Under the pieces are notes generated by a model. It was not told the DNA's origin and ran no database searches. It worked only from the letters and a program-made list of their open reading frames with translations. A stretch of DNA of 10,266 nt from Geosiphon pyriformis (lineage: Eukaryota > Glomeromycota > Glomeromycetes > Archaeosporales > Geosiphonaceae): the NCBI GenBank assembly GCA_016748015.1, contig JAAOMT010000755.1, positions 45,469 to 55,734 on the forward strand. Direction: 5' to 3'. The position numbers and the translations under genes were made by a program. Of the stretch, positions 1-8,649 are shown in pieces. Position 1 is the stretch's first letter, and each line of letters begins with the position of its first letter.

Positions 1-44
1 TTTTATATGTGTTAAACTTGATTTAAATAAGGAAAAGGCAATAA

Positions 45-1833
45 ATGTTTTCTATATTTCCTGCTCAAGAGAGTGTGGTAAGTTTCAATTTTTTGCATAA
101 TTTTTAATAGAATTATTTAATGATTTTTTTTTAAATAACTTTTACCTAGTTCCAAGTGACAAAGTCATTTTACATAACACGAATTATAACAGCAACGTTA
201 CTTTCTATACTGTATTTCTTCTACTTATTATTTCTATCATATCAAATATGGAGCGATAAGCCAATACTTGAGAATTCACAACCAGAATATGTTCAGTTCT
301 TTAAAGCGCCAGGTAAGAAAATTTATATTGGAAATATTCACTTCAAAACTCAATTTAAATATGACAAATTAACGAGGTAGAATTCATTCTATAATCAGAT
401 GTTGAGATGTGTGGTTATGGTACCGATATAGAAATTGCACAATGTGACTTTACTTGGCAAAACTTGACTGTCGTAACATTCGATAGCTGTGCTCGTCCAG
501 ATGGAACACCATGGCTCACAGCTGGTCCAAAGAAAGATGATTACAATTTCTGTTACTGGTTTAGCGGAGGTGACAATTTATTCTATGGCGATAAAGATCA
601 ACAAGGAGATTATTTGCGGTCATTAGGATTTTATTTTCAGTTTAAGAATATAACAGGATATAATAGTTTAAGTATAACTGTTCCTACTATAGCGGTTAGT
701 AAATTGCTTTCGCGTTATTTGGGGTTTTTTGGATATTAAACGAGATTTAAAGTTTTTAACTTCTAATCTTAATATAGATAAAATTGTTGGATCCTGATTT
801 TAATCCACTTTGGAATAAGACTAAAACGAATGCTCAAGAGGTACGAATCATAAAGTTTTTAGTATTTTATCGAAAAATTTTAATCTTCAAATTTTCTAGT
901 GGAACGCAAATGCCGGTTTTATATTACGAAACGATTTTGATGCAATTTTCAACCAATCCACTTTTGTGAGTGAAATTCACTAGAATTTTCATTTTATCTA
1001 TTTTATTTCTCTCTTAAATTTAATTTCTTATCTTCTGTAGGTAAAAATGGTTTTCACAAAATTCCAAGGAATAAAACCAGATGACTTCAGTAGTCTTTTA
1101 GGACTAAAACCTAACTACATCAACAAAAAATTAATAAGCGCAGTTGCCCATGATCATCCATTACGTCAGAGTGATAAATTTGGTCCTGACCGTAAATATA
1201 GTGGATATTTTCAACTGGAAGTGGATGATTTCAAATTTGAAGTGCTAACCCAGAAGCGGTAAGGGGTAATTTTAGCTAGATTATGAATAAAATGAATTCT
1301 TTTACTAATGCTCTCAATCTCAAACAGTCTAAAAACAATACTTGGATCCTTTGGTGTCGCTGGTGGTGCTTTCAGTATGTCTTTTTTTGTATGAAGCTTT
1401 AAGATTTAAATTGGATAATACTGATTTTATTACAAATAGGTATAATTTTTACACTATACTCCTTTTTATACGGCGATCAAAAATTAAAACCTTGGTAAAT
1501 TTTTCTGAACATGAAACTTGAAATATTGATTATTTTTATGTTTACTGGGATTAATCAAATTTTAATTCTTAAAACTACAGGGGACTAATGCATCGTATTG
1601 TGAAATTGAGAGTACGAGATTCTGCACAAATGCGTAATGTACCCTTGATATCCCCCTTCAACGAAATCGCAAGCCAAGAGCTAACACAAGAAGAACAAAT
1701 GGCACTTGTCAAAGACCGTATAAAAGAATTAGAAGGCATATTATCGAATTATTGTTTTGATACGACACCATTAGAACGGCTTAGCCATCGAGTTAAATAC
1801 ATGCAGCAGCCACCAGTTTTTGATGAGGTTTAG
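45..1833 (+). CDS. Nine-exon gene for a two-transmembrane orphan protein (397 aa)
   Basis: Exons: 45-77, 150-312, 399-694, 778-840, 900-965, 1041-1258, 1328-1374, 1440-1494 and 1581-1833 (stop TAG). All eight introns are GT-AG (donors GTAAGT, GTAAGA, GTTAGT, GTACGA, GTGAGT, GTAAGG, GTATGT, GTAAAT), 59-86 bases long, and all phases agree, giving 1194 coding bases. The first ATG (45) is the only one that keeps the short first exon in frame. Predicted layout: cytosolic N-terminus; transmembrane helix at about residues 23-42; an extracytosolic domain at about 45-280 with four cysteines (70, 81, 96, 117) and N-glycosylation motifs at N87, N149, N177 and N203; a second helix at about 284-306 in a Gly/Ala/Phe-rich stretch (GSFGVAGGAFSIIFTLYSFL); then LKPWG and a charged cytosolic tail, possibly coiled coil at 345-372. 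I recall similar orphan proteins with a Gly-rich second helix followed by PWG in Glomeromycotina, but no function. It could be a receptor-like or cell-wall-facing protein. Gene structure is near certain; function is unknown. Confidence 0.9.
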
Positions 1834-3312
1834 AGATAATGAATTAGTCTTTGATTTTACAACTTGGATACAAAACAAAATTCTACAATCCAATTTCTAT
1901 GTTATAGATAACAAGTATTCACTTTGAATATTTATTTTGTAATTAACTCTCCCATCTTTTTTGAATTTTGAAAAAGGAGCCTATGCCTTAGTTTTTAAGA
2001 ACTACATTCTCGAGTAGTTTTTGAGTGTTTAACTTTTATACAAAAGAAACCTATTTACTAAACTTCAGTAAAAATATATGATTTAATATCTTTTTACAGT
2101 TTGGAAAAGAGAGAAAGAAAGGCCATTAACTAAAAGTCTTAATAATAAGTTTGAACCTACTTGTGCTTTAGATTTTTGCGCAGTATTTTGAGGAATAGTT
2201 TTATTAGATGTTAATAATACATTAGCAAACGACTCATTATCAACCATACTTGTAAGTGAAAGATTACAATCAAAAATTAATATAGAAAAAGCAGATTAAA
2301 AGATAATTTTTACATTAAAATTAACAGCAAAGCTTTTTAATTTAAATCAAGCCGATTCGAGAACTTTTAGACGGACTTTTATTAAATAATTCGAATTGAA
2401 TGAAATTAAAAACACACGAACATTTTCAAACTCAATGTTAATAATTTAAACTTGAATTTGATATCATGTTTAGACATTTCACTTATTACATATATAAATT
2501 TTGGTGATTGAAAAAAATAAAAATTTTTGGATATTTGAAGAATTACAAAATTACATGATTTGGTAAATTTGTAAACATATTCAAAAAATAAGTTAAGATT
2601 TAAAAAATAATAAATTTATAGTTTATGTCATTTTTATTCATTCCAAGTTTTTTTTAGCAAATATTCTTACAAATTAGTGATTTAGTTAACACAATTTTTG
2701 TGATAAATACTGTATTAATTTTGAATGAATATGATTTATAAAAGCTATGTTTAATAAATAAATATTGATGAAGTATAAGCTGAATACGATGGGATGAGTA
2801 GGGTTAGTACTTTTAGAATAAATTTATTCATTGGGATTAAGAAATCTATCATTAAATTTTCGAATTCAGTTGTTCAATCCGGCTTCATATCACTTTTTGC
2901 TGATGTTTTCTTTGCCACCATTTTTCGTTTGTTAAATAATTTTTTAGCGATTCATGACGATGCTTTTAAAGTGAGAAACGTACAATTATAATGGAAATTA
3001 TTATTCACACAAATATTTTCTACAATCAAGGACCTTTTATTTAGTATGTATAAACAAGAAAGGAATTAATTGACTTTTTAGTTCAAAATATTGAAATGTA
3101 GAACATTCTTAACTTTGTTTCCATTCTATCAATCTTTACTAATGCCAAAATTCTTGCCTTTCACTCGAATTATATGAATTATTTGTTTCACAAGTATTTT
3201 AATGACTCGGATAAAGAGTTACGAGATTAAGATTTAAGAAAAATTGAGTTTTTCATTCATCTTAAAAAAATTTTGGACTCTTTTATATCTTACATTTCAA
3301 ACATAAAAAATA
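1834..3312. other. Mostly non-coding AT-rich spacer after the membrane-protein gene
   Basis: This should hold the 3' UTR of the preceding gene, but no single polyadenylation signal stands out because AATAAA-like strings are everywhere (for example around 2755-2765). Apart from the coding-like remnant at 1943-2299 I see no convincing gene. The 65-codon ATG frame at 2794-2991 (+) and the 42-codon frame at 3102-3230 (+) lack splice context, known motifs or a matching neighbour, and lie within the length range that random AT-rich DNA produces. Confidence 0.6.
1943..2299 (+). pseudogene. Coding-like remnant, unidentified
   Basis: Two pieces read like protein. One frame, 1943-2017, ends FEKGAYALVFKNYILE then stop. 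After a good acceptor (TTTTTACAG, ending at 2099), the frame from 2100 starts WKREKERPLTKSLNNKFEP, runs to an in-frame TGA at 2189-2191, then stays open in the same frame to a TAA at 2297-2299. The second piece is rich in charged and polar residues, unlike the Phe/Ile/Lys-heavy translation of random AT-rich sequence. I do not recognise the family. The in-frame TGA and the absence of a clear start suggest a relic. A lost 3' part of the preceding gene is possible but needs an intron of about 270 bases, much longer than the others here. Confidence 0.3.
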
Positions 3313-3593
3313 ATGAAGCGTGTCGATCTTGAAGGGAATATTATTGCTGCCGATAACTTTCTCAAAGATGCTCAGGCCAATGAAGAAAGATACTTCTCAG
3401 AGGGGCTAAATGAATTCAAAAAAGCCATAGAAAAGTTAAGAAGTTGGATAGTAGTCCTATGTCCTTGAAGAAATTTTTTAACACTATCGTAAAGATATTC
3501 CAATATAAAGACATTACAAAATTTTCATATTGTTCAAACGAAAGTTATAAGATTAGTTTGAAAAACTTAATTACATATCCAATTATAAAATAA
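3313..3593 (+). pseudogene. Short coding-like gene fragment with one frame change
   Basis: An ATG at 3313 opens a 51-codon frame (stop TGA 3466-3468) beginning MKRVDLEGNIIAADNFLKDA. It is Glu/Lys/Ala-rich and looks like an amphipathic helical segment up to about residue 44. Close to 3430-3445 the coding-like reading moves to another frame, which stays open to TAA 3591-3593 and contains KKLDSSPMSLKKFFN. A single-base insertion or deletion would join the two into about 93 residues. No donor or acceptor of normal spacing explains the switch. The helical first half is vaguely like TPR or MIT-type hairpins, but I cannot name a family. It could be a gene relic or a wholly chance pair of frames. Confidence 0.3.
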
Positions 3594-3728
3594 CTATATT
3601 TAACGATAATATCAAAAGTTGTGTCTCTCTTGACCTCCTTTTTTTAAATCTAGAGAAAACAAAATGTTAGGTACAATAGTAAATAATTTTCTCAGTTTAA
3701 TCTTTGACATAATTATTATACTTTAGTT

Positions 3729-3751
3729 TTCAAGGACTCTCATTCCTTGAA
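3729..3751. repeat. Small inverted repeat just after the lipase stop
   Basis: TTCAAGG (3729-3735) and CCTTGAA (3745-3751) are perfect 7-base arms around a 9-base loop. They lie within 30 bases beyond the lipase stop codon in the lipase's own direction, so they would form a hairpin in its 3' UTR. Function is unproven and chance is possible. Confidence 0.35.
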
Positions 3752-3757
3752 CCTCCA

Positions 3758-5305
3758 TTAAACACACTTCTTCATCGTGACACCCATGTATGGTCCCCAA
3801 TGACTCTCAGAAAATGTTTCAGTTTTCGAATTAGAACATTCCTATTGCAAAAAATTAGGTTTAAATATCATAATTTATCATATATCTTTAAACTTTAAAC
3901 TTTAAGAGATTTGAAAGACTAACCCAACTTTCGAAATTAAATTGTGGTTGGCATTCGAATACTTTTTCATTTCTCATTAATCCAAAACTCTACTCCAAAA
4001 GATTATAAAACCAAGGGTAACATGATGTCGGATATTTAACACGATCATCGTAATGTCGAGTAACTCGATATATAGAAATTTGATTTTTTCTAATAAAGAA
4101 TTTACCAATATGCGAAAACAAAATTAGCGATACGTGGACTTCCAAATGTGTACACTTCTGTTTTTAGATGAGGATTAATGCCGATATAAGCCAGTGCGAC
4201 AAGGATTGCTAATGCTAAATAATTTTATAACGAATAAAGTTTATGTTTAGATATAGTTTTTGAAAACCAAATAATCTCGAATATTTATAAACTTTCAGAT
4301 ATATACCACCCCCACTTCCATGTCCAGTAAAAGCAATTCTCGAATTTAGATACTCTGATAAGATCTTTTCCACCAATCTTATTATATCCTCTAAGCTATC
4401 TAAAAATACTTCATATAAATAATTATTAATATTACGACTTTCACAAGATGTCTTCAATTCAGTACTGGCGGGAAAACCATTCGCAGCGTACGATGTGGAG
4501 AAACCTTGCGAGTAGAAATTTTCGTCATTTCCCTTTATGGAAAAGATTACGTTCTTTGAGGAGTCGTCAATTATTGTCTTGACTAAAACAAAATTCAGAA
4601 TCAATTTATTTTAAACCCATTTTTCATGGTTTAAAAAAAATCCAGTAATTCCTTTTACCCCAAATATCATTTGCCTTTTCAAAACTTCCCCTGATCTATC
4701 ACAATACACTGGTTTGCATAATCCGTCAATTTTTTCGAATTTTTCAGAACTGTAGTATTTTTACTAGAAGTGTATCTTTAACTGTTGGGAATTGATTTAG
4801 AGCGATTTGAAATTCTGGTAACTTATCTTTTGGCTGGGTTAAAATTTCAATTAGTGAATAGATTCCTAGGTACGCTTTTAATATTGATGGGGGATCACAT
4901 TTTATTGGCTGATCTAGCATTTGTGATGATATTCTATTTTCAAGATTTGTTGTGACTTCTTGGTTTTCTAGGTGCTTTACTTTTACATCAGATTCAAAAT
5001 TAAAAAGATTTTTGTTGAAGTCAAATTCGATTGGTGGAATATATGTTCCATTGTTAGAAATTTGAAAATAATCGTCTTGCCCTAAACCATTTTTTGTAAT
5101 TTGATTCAATAATGTTATATTATTAAATTGATTGAAATTCCTTCCCATACCAGTAATTAAAGATCCTATTCCTTTTATTTGGTTCTCAACGATAGGTTTT
5201 AAAATGGCTGCACTTATCTTTGAAAACTTTATCGAAGCATGTTTTAAATAAAAGTATGAGCAAGAGTAAAAGAAAGTTCTTTGAAATTGAAAATTGAGTT
5301 TTCAT
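3758..5305 (-). pseudogene. Broken secreted fungal class 3 lipase-like gene
   Basis: Read on the minus strand from ATG at 5303-5305. A signal peptide comes first (MKTQFSISKNFLLLLLILLF), then an N-terminal region with many Asn (5148-4745), then a YCDRSGEV block (4715-4659). Intron 4658-4578 follows (CAAG acceptor; the TAG five bases earlier leaves the frame off by one). The central core is 4577-4307, with strand NVIFSIKG and elbow FTGHGSGG. Intron 4306-4215 precedes ALAILVAL and VYTFGSPRIANF (4214-4106), then YRVTRHYDDRV (4070 onward) with the likely catalytic Asp, and FGVEFWI. Intron 3923-3842 precedes the last exon 3841-3758, with HWGPYMGVTM carrying the likely catalytic His. These blocks match fungal lipase (class 3) alpha/beta hydrolases, which hydrolyse acyl esters outside the cell. 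Frame changes are needed near 5221-5245, 4750-4770, 4716, 4105, 4070-4076, 3997-4001 and 3975-3981, so no full protein can be made from this sequence as given. The nucleophile Ser position is Gly. Family call is firm; pseudogene rather than sequence error is likely. Confidence 0.85.
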
Positions 5306-5912
5306 ATTAAAAAAAATAAGTAATAGTAAACTTTCCACAACAGAAAGTTTTTAATATAGTTCAGAATTTTTTGAAGCTACGTTTTCTCTTACAATTAATA
5401 AATATTTTATTCTTTAAGTGATGTGTAAAAAATAAGTTGCATGTTTATGTTTCGGTCAAAGATATTATTTAGATATTTATGATAATTCAATCAAAGATCA
5501 AAGTCTATCAAAGGAATGATGTGATCCAAGTTCTAGAAAAATAGGTTCTTTAAAAATAAAGATCACATAGTAACACCTATTTAGGATGTAAAATGAAATC
5601 ACATTCATTCGCAATTTTTTATCTTTATTTTGTGTGTTTAGACTAATGGGTTATAAAAGACTCGGCGACTGAAAATTTTGAAAATAGGGCCCATTTCCAA
5701 TAGATTGAATTTTTGTAAATAGATGTAGATAATATTACAATAATTTCGTAATGTGAAATGTTTAATGTTTCAAATGCTTTTTAAGGAATAAAAAAACAAA
5801 AATGTAATTTTCTGGTTTAATTAACAATCTTGGGTCGCACAAAAAGATCTTACCCGAGTAGAATCATAACCACAAACTATAGAGATTGCCTAACCTTAAC
5901 ACGTTTTCTTAC
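5306..5912. other. Non-coding spacer upstream of the lipase relic
   Basis: This would hold the lipase promoter on the minus strand. I see no clear TATA element at a usual distance and no convincing coding segment. A candidate 3' continuation of the minus-strand relic is a mini-exon just below 5912 (TATAG acceptor near 5875, GTAAGA donor near 5850), but it is too short to support. One inverted repeat (5519-5568) is listed separately. Confidence 0.5.
5519..5568. repeat. Inverted repeat ATGTGATC / GATCACAT
   Basis: Arms at 5519-5526 and 5561-5568 are perfect 8-base reverse complements separated by 34 bases. It could be a dyad binding site or nothing more than chance. There is no duplication around it that would mark a transposon end. 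Confidence 0.3.
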
Positions 5913-6009
5913 TTCGTAAAAGCGATCCTCAACCAGAAGGGTTAATAGGAATGGTAAATCCTTCATATTACCGTGATTTAATAAAATTAATGCCCCGGCA
6001 AATTCGAAG
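5913..6009 (-). pseudogene. Candidate internal exon, unidentified gene
   Basis: On the minus strand a pyrimidine-rich acceptor (CCTCCTTTAG, ending at 6010) and a good donor (GAA|GTAAGA, intron starting at 5912) bracket an open 97-base segment. It translates to about 32 residues beginning FEFAGALILLNHGNMKDLPF and continuing with a Leu-rich, partly helical stretch to FYE. The exon enters with one base completing a codon and leaves at a codon boundary. I do not recognise the family. The plus strand of the same bases is also open (containing SDPQPEGLIGMVNPSYY), so the strand call rests mainly on the splice sites. It may belong with the minus-strand segments at 6320-6991. Confidence 0.35.
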
Positions 6010-6082
6010 CTAAAGGAGGTTATACGAAGTATTAGTATAGTCATAAACTGAATAGTGAAAAATAAAGTTGCTCATCTATTGC

Positions 6083-6090
6083 TATATAAA
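6083..6090 (+). promoter_or_regulatory. Possible TATA box
   Basis: TATATAAA lies 86 bases before the ATG of the small signal-peptide-like ORF at 6176, and a pyrimidine-rich stretch (CCCTCCCCCTTC) follows it. This is a plausible core promoter arrangement, but TATA-like strings are frequent in sequence this rich in A and T. Confidence 0.25.
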
Positions 6091-6175
6091 GTAAAATTTC
6101 CCTCCCCCTTCGGTATTTAGTGTATAAGTATTTGTTCATTGGATTGTGCTGATGTTTAGCTTGTTCTATTTTAAT

Positions 6176-6301
6176 ATGCTGAAAAAATTGATAATATTAA
6201 GTTTGCTAACTTCTATTGGTATTTCATTGAAGGATTATTATAAATTTGCGCCAATTATCGAGATCGTGAAATCGGACTCTTACTCTTATTTAACAGAGTA
6301 A
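6176..6301 (+). CDS. Small possible secreted peptide ORF (41 aa)
   Basis: The ORF starts MLKKLIILSLLTSIGIS, a textbook-like signal peptide (two lysines, then a hydrophobic core), followed by a polar segment KDYYKFAPIIEIVKSDSYSY and stop TAA at 6299-6301. The stop overlaps a GTAAGA donor at 6298, so this may be the first exon of a longer gene. However, splicing to the nearby acceptors (320, 359 and 390 bases into this 6 kb block) gives stops within a few codons. Either it is a complete micro-ORF, a broken first exon, or chance. It sits in the gap between minus-strand coding-like segments. No family is recognised. Confidence 0.3.
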   Translation: MLKKLIILSLLTSIGISLKDYYKFAPIIEIVKSDSYSYLTE

Positions 6302-6319
6302 GAACGGAAGAAAAATTAA

Positions 6320-6637
6320 TCAGAAGTTGACTAACCCCCATGTACTGTAACAATTATAGACTGTTTTAATGAATTGCAAAATTTTACCAGTTTCTTTTCT
6401 TTTGACTGATTTTGATGATAGAAAATTAAATTTATTAACTTCTACCCTTTCTTGGGACAAAGAAAAGGAGTTTACTTTTTAAAATGCAATATTAATTAGA
6501 TTATATATAGTAGCTTTTAAAAACATATTGAATTCTTGCGCAAATTTCAAGTCTCTTATATCTGCTATTAGTAAAAAGCTCTCTAAAAAAGGTCTAAACC
6601 TCTTTTTCTGGATTTTTTTTTTCAATGGGTCAAAGCT
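6320..6637 (-). pseudogene. Coding-like segment with one in-frame stop, unidentified
   Basis: Minus strand. A strong acceptor (TTTTCAAATTTCAG, ending at 6638) opens a frame beginning SFDPLKKKIQKKRFRPFLES. It runs 52 codons to a TAA at 6479-6481, then stays open in the same frame for 52 more codons (including VNSFSLSQERVEVNKF and ending CYSTWGLVNF) to TGA 6320-6322. A 10-base homopolymer (6613-6622) lies in the Lys-rich part. Two consecutive open stretches of this length in one frame, separated by one nonsense codon, suggest a decayed exon. An intron beginning at GTAAAC after the TAA does not remove the stop. No family is recognised. Confidence 0.4.
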
Positions 6638-6799
6638 CTGAAATTTGAAAACGGGACATTAAATGATTTAATGCTTCATTTTTTAAGATAATGATGAAAG
6701 TTCAGATAATATTAAGCGATACAATTAGAGGCTCAATAAAAAGTATATGGGATAACAAATATATTAATATTGGTATAATTTCCAAGTAATTGGTAATAT

Positions 6800-6991
6800 T
6801 TATAAAAATTTTCTTAGGATTTCATCACTTGCTTTATCTTTTGACATATGGTCAAGGTCGAGCTGTTGGGAATGTTTCTTCAATTCAAGCTGATCCAAAA
6901 TAAAGAAAATATATTCGATCCATTTATGATCGGCTTCATGTTGATTGATAATTTCTCGTGCATCGTGAGCATTTTCATCGGTAATATTGGA
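6800..6991 (-). pseudogene. Coding-like segment, unidentified protein
   Basis: A 63-codon minus-strand frame, stop TAA at 6800-6802, reads SNITDENAHDAREIINQHEA and goes on with DHKWIEYIFFILDQLE and a polar, charged C-terminal part ending ILRKFL. Its mix of His, Asp, Glu, Gln and Trp is unlike chance translation of AT-rich DNA, which is dominated by Lys, Asn, Ile, Phe and Leu. There is no ATG near the start. An acceptor (TTTTTTTACAG, ending at 7001) lies just upstream, but using it leaves a stop in this frame, so a frame change or a different splice is needed. It probably belongs to the same relic as 6320-6637. Further upstream, 7020-7170 holds shorter pieces (for example LAEQETQQYLLF) in changing frames. 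Function unknown. Confidence 0.45.
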
Positions 6992-7071
6992 TTAGTGATC
7001 TGTAAAAAAAGACTGTTTTGATAGTTTCCATACTCGTGAAATTAAAATAGTAGCTCATCTTCCAAGGGAAA

Positions 7072-7130
7072 ACCTTAAATTAAGGTAAAAAAAACAATAG
7101 ATATTGTTGCGTTTCTTGCTCTGCAAGAAA
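7072..7130. repeat. Cluster of three short palindromes
   Basis: Three hairpin-capable dyads follow one another: ACCTTAA-A-TTAAGGT (7072-7086), ACAATA-GA-TATTGT (7094-7107) and TTTCTTG-CTCTG-CAAGAAA (7112-7130). Arms are 7, 6 and 7 bases, all perfect. They overlap the upstream part of the minus-strand coding-like relic. Confidence 0.5.
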
Positions 7131-8640
7131 AATATGCTTTACACATTAGCGAAAAGTTGAGACATATACATCACTCATTCAATGTGTATATACAAAATCC
7201 AATTTCACGATACCAAAATAGAGTCAAAATTAAAACATGGAAAACAATTCAAATAAATATACTAAAACCCATCTTAAAAAATAAACAATTTCCACACTTT
7301 CCGTTACACATATATTTGGTTATTATTATCGGGAATTGTAAAGCTTTAAAGGATTTCAAAGATATGTAATAATCTTTGTATGCAATTGTTATAACAGTTG
7401 TAACTGTTTACAATTATTAAAATTGGTTGTAATTTTATATTATCAATTTAAAACTTTTATTTATTAAAATTTATTTTTGAAATAAAGATAAACAGAATTT
7501 TAATTAAGTAAAGTCTTTTTTTATGCACATATTTAATTATATGTACAATTCATCTTTCAATTTTGTTAATTTAATTATATTTTTAATAAATAAATTTAAA
7601 AACGTATATTAATTAAATTAATAATTAAACCCATTTTAATTAAAGTCTTAATATTTGCTCATAATAAATTTATTTAATTTATAAATAAAATAAATTTAAG
7701 TGTTTATTTCTTTTTTTATTAATTTAATTGCTTTTTAAACTGTTTTTTATAGATGCTATTTAAAAAATTGGATGTACTTGTTTAAAGTTTTTTTTCAATA
7801 ATAAAAGTAACAAAATATAAAATTAACCAATTTGCCAAAAATACATAACTTTTGGTTTGCAAAAATGATTAGTAAAAAAATCTAAAAGTCTTGTTACCTA
7901 TGTTAAAAATCTGTCTTTGTTTTTTTGTATTAAGCAAAAACTTTAAAACTGTTTTGGCTTTTGCATTAATATTTTACAATATTAAAATAGTTATATACTA
8001 CATGTAATTTCATTTTTTATGTAGCTAATTTGTGTTTGAATGTTAAGCATTTGTGTAAAGTAATAAAAAAACCAGTTATATAAAAAATTAATTAGATACC
8101 AACTTGGTTAAAATTAGTTTAGTTTTAGAATATTTGGACACAAGACAGATTTTTTCATAATTATTTTATAAAATTTATTTTTTATTTTTTGAAATTAAAT
8201 ATTGCAAAACTTGAGAATTTTTGAAATTCAATTAACTTAAAAATAATTTGACTATTAAATTTTTTTACAAATTGAAATTATTGAAATTGGATATCTTGAA
8301 TAGTTTGCAAACTTTCAAAAATTCCAATTCCAATTTCAAATTAAAACTTAAAACTTCTTACAGCTAGAAACTGCTAAAAATTGGCAAGGAATTAAGAATT
8401 TAAGTTATTAAAAGAAGCTAGCATACAATTACAACAAAATTATTTAGAAATTTAAGAATATCAGACAAACAAAAATTGACAATTTTTATACATAACATTA
8501 ACATAAATAACTTCAATAATTACCAAAAAAAAAGAGTAAAAAAAAGCTTCTTAATAAATTGTAATTTCAAATTTTAAATCTAATACTTATTTATTAAATT
8601 TACAATTTTATTTTTGGCTCCAGCACTACTAATTTAAAAA
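7131..8640. other. AT-rich desert, no gene seen
   Basis: This stretch consists mainly of A/T runs and recurring words such as TTTATTAA, AATTTATT and TTGAAATT. A 70-codon ATG frame at 7157-7369 (+) is Ile/Lys/Asn/Pro-rich, has no domain or splice support, and partly overlaps minus-strand coding-like pieces, so I do not call it. I found no long terminal repeat, target-site duplication or tandem array by eye, although a heavily decayed transposon would be hard to see here. Confidence 0.6.
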
Positions 8641-8649
8641 GCATTTTAA

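Noticed and set aside
156-380. Single-exon reading of 156-380, 407-739, 784-969, 1047-1262 and 1588-1833 as separate small genes
   Set aside because: They are exons of one gene with short introns. Consensus splice sites and matching phases join them into one 397-residue protein.
2794-2991. 65-codon ATG frame on the plus strand
   Set aside because: Phe/Ile/Val-rich with no domain, no splice partner and no signal of selection. The minus strand is equally open in pieces (for example MVAKKTSAKSDMKPD), so neither strand is supported.
3102-3230. 42-codon open frame with AKILAFHSNYMNYLFHKYF, briefly considered as a BTB-like segment
   Set aside because: No BTB core motif is present. At this base composition dozens of frames of at least 40 codons are expected by chance over both strands of 10 kb.
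4090-4105. GTAAAT ... TTAG as an intron in the lipase relic
   Set aside because: It would be 16 bases, far shorter than any intron here. Reading through in the adjacent frame gives VNSLLEKIKF, which fits the lipase, so a frame break is the better reading. An intron to the next AG (42 bases) fails on phase.
4583-4616. 34-base GTTTAA ... TTTTAG intron in the lipase relic
   Set aside because: It is much shorter than the others (59-92 bases) and leaves the wrong phase. The 81-base intron 4658-4578 keeps the frame.
4744-4760. GTAAAAATACTACAG as a mini-intron restoring the lipase frame
   Set aside because: Fifteen bases is too short for splicing. A single-base change at the neighbouring A/T run is simpler.
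5820-5900. Possible tRNA-like segment
   Set aside because: No cloverleaf with a TTCGA-type arm and acceptor stem could be drawn.
7157-7369. 70-codon ATG frame on the plus strand
   Set aside because: Composition (Ile, Lys, Asn, Pro, His) fits chance translation of AT-rich DNA, and its first part overlaps minus-strand coding-like pieces.
7131-8640. Terminal repeats or tandem array marking a transposon in the AT desert
   Set aside because: Repeated words such as TTTATTAA and TTGAAATT are low-complexity; no long paired repeat or flanking duplication was found by eye.
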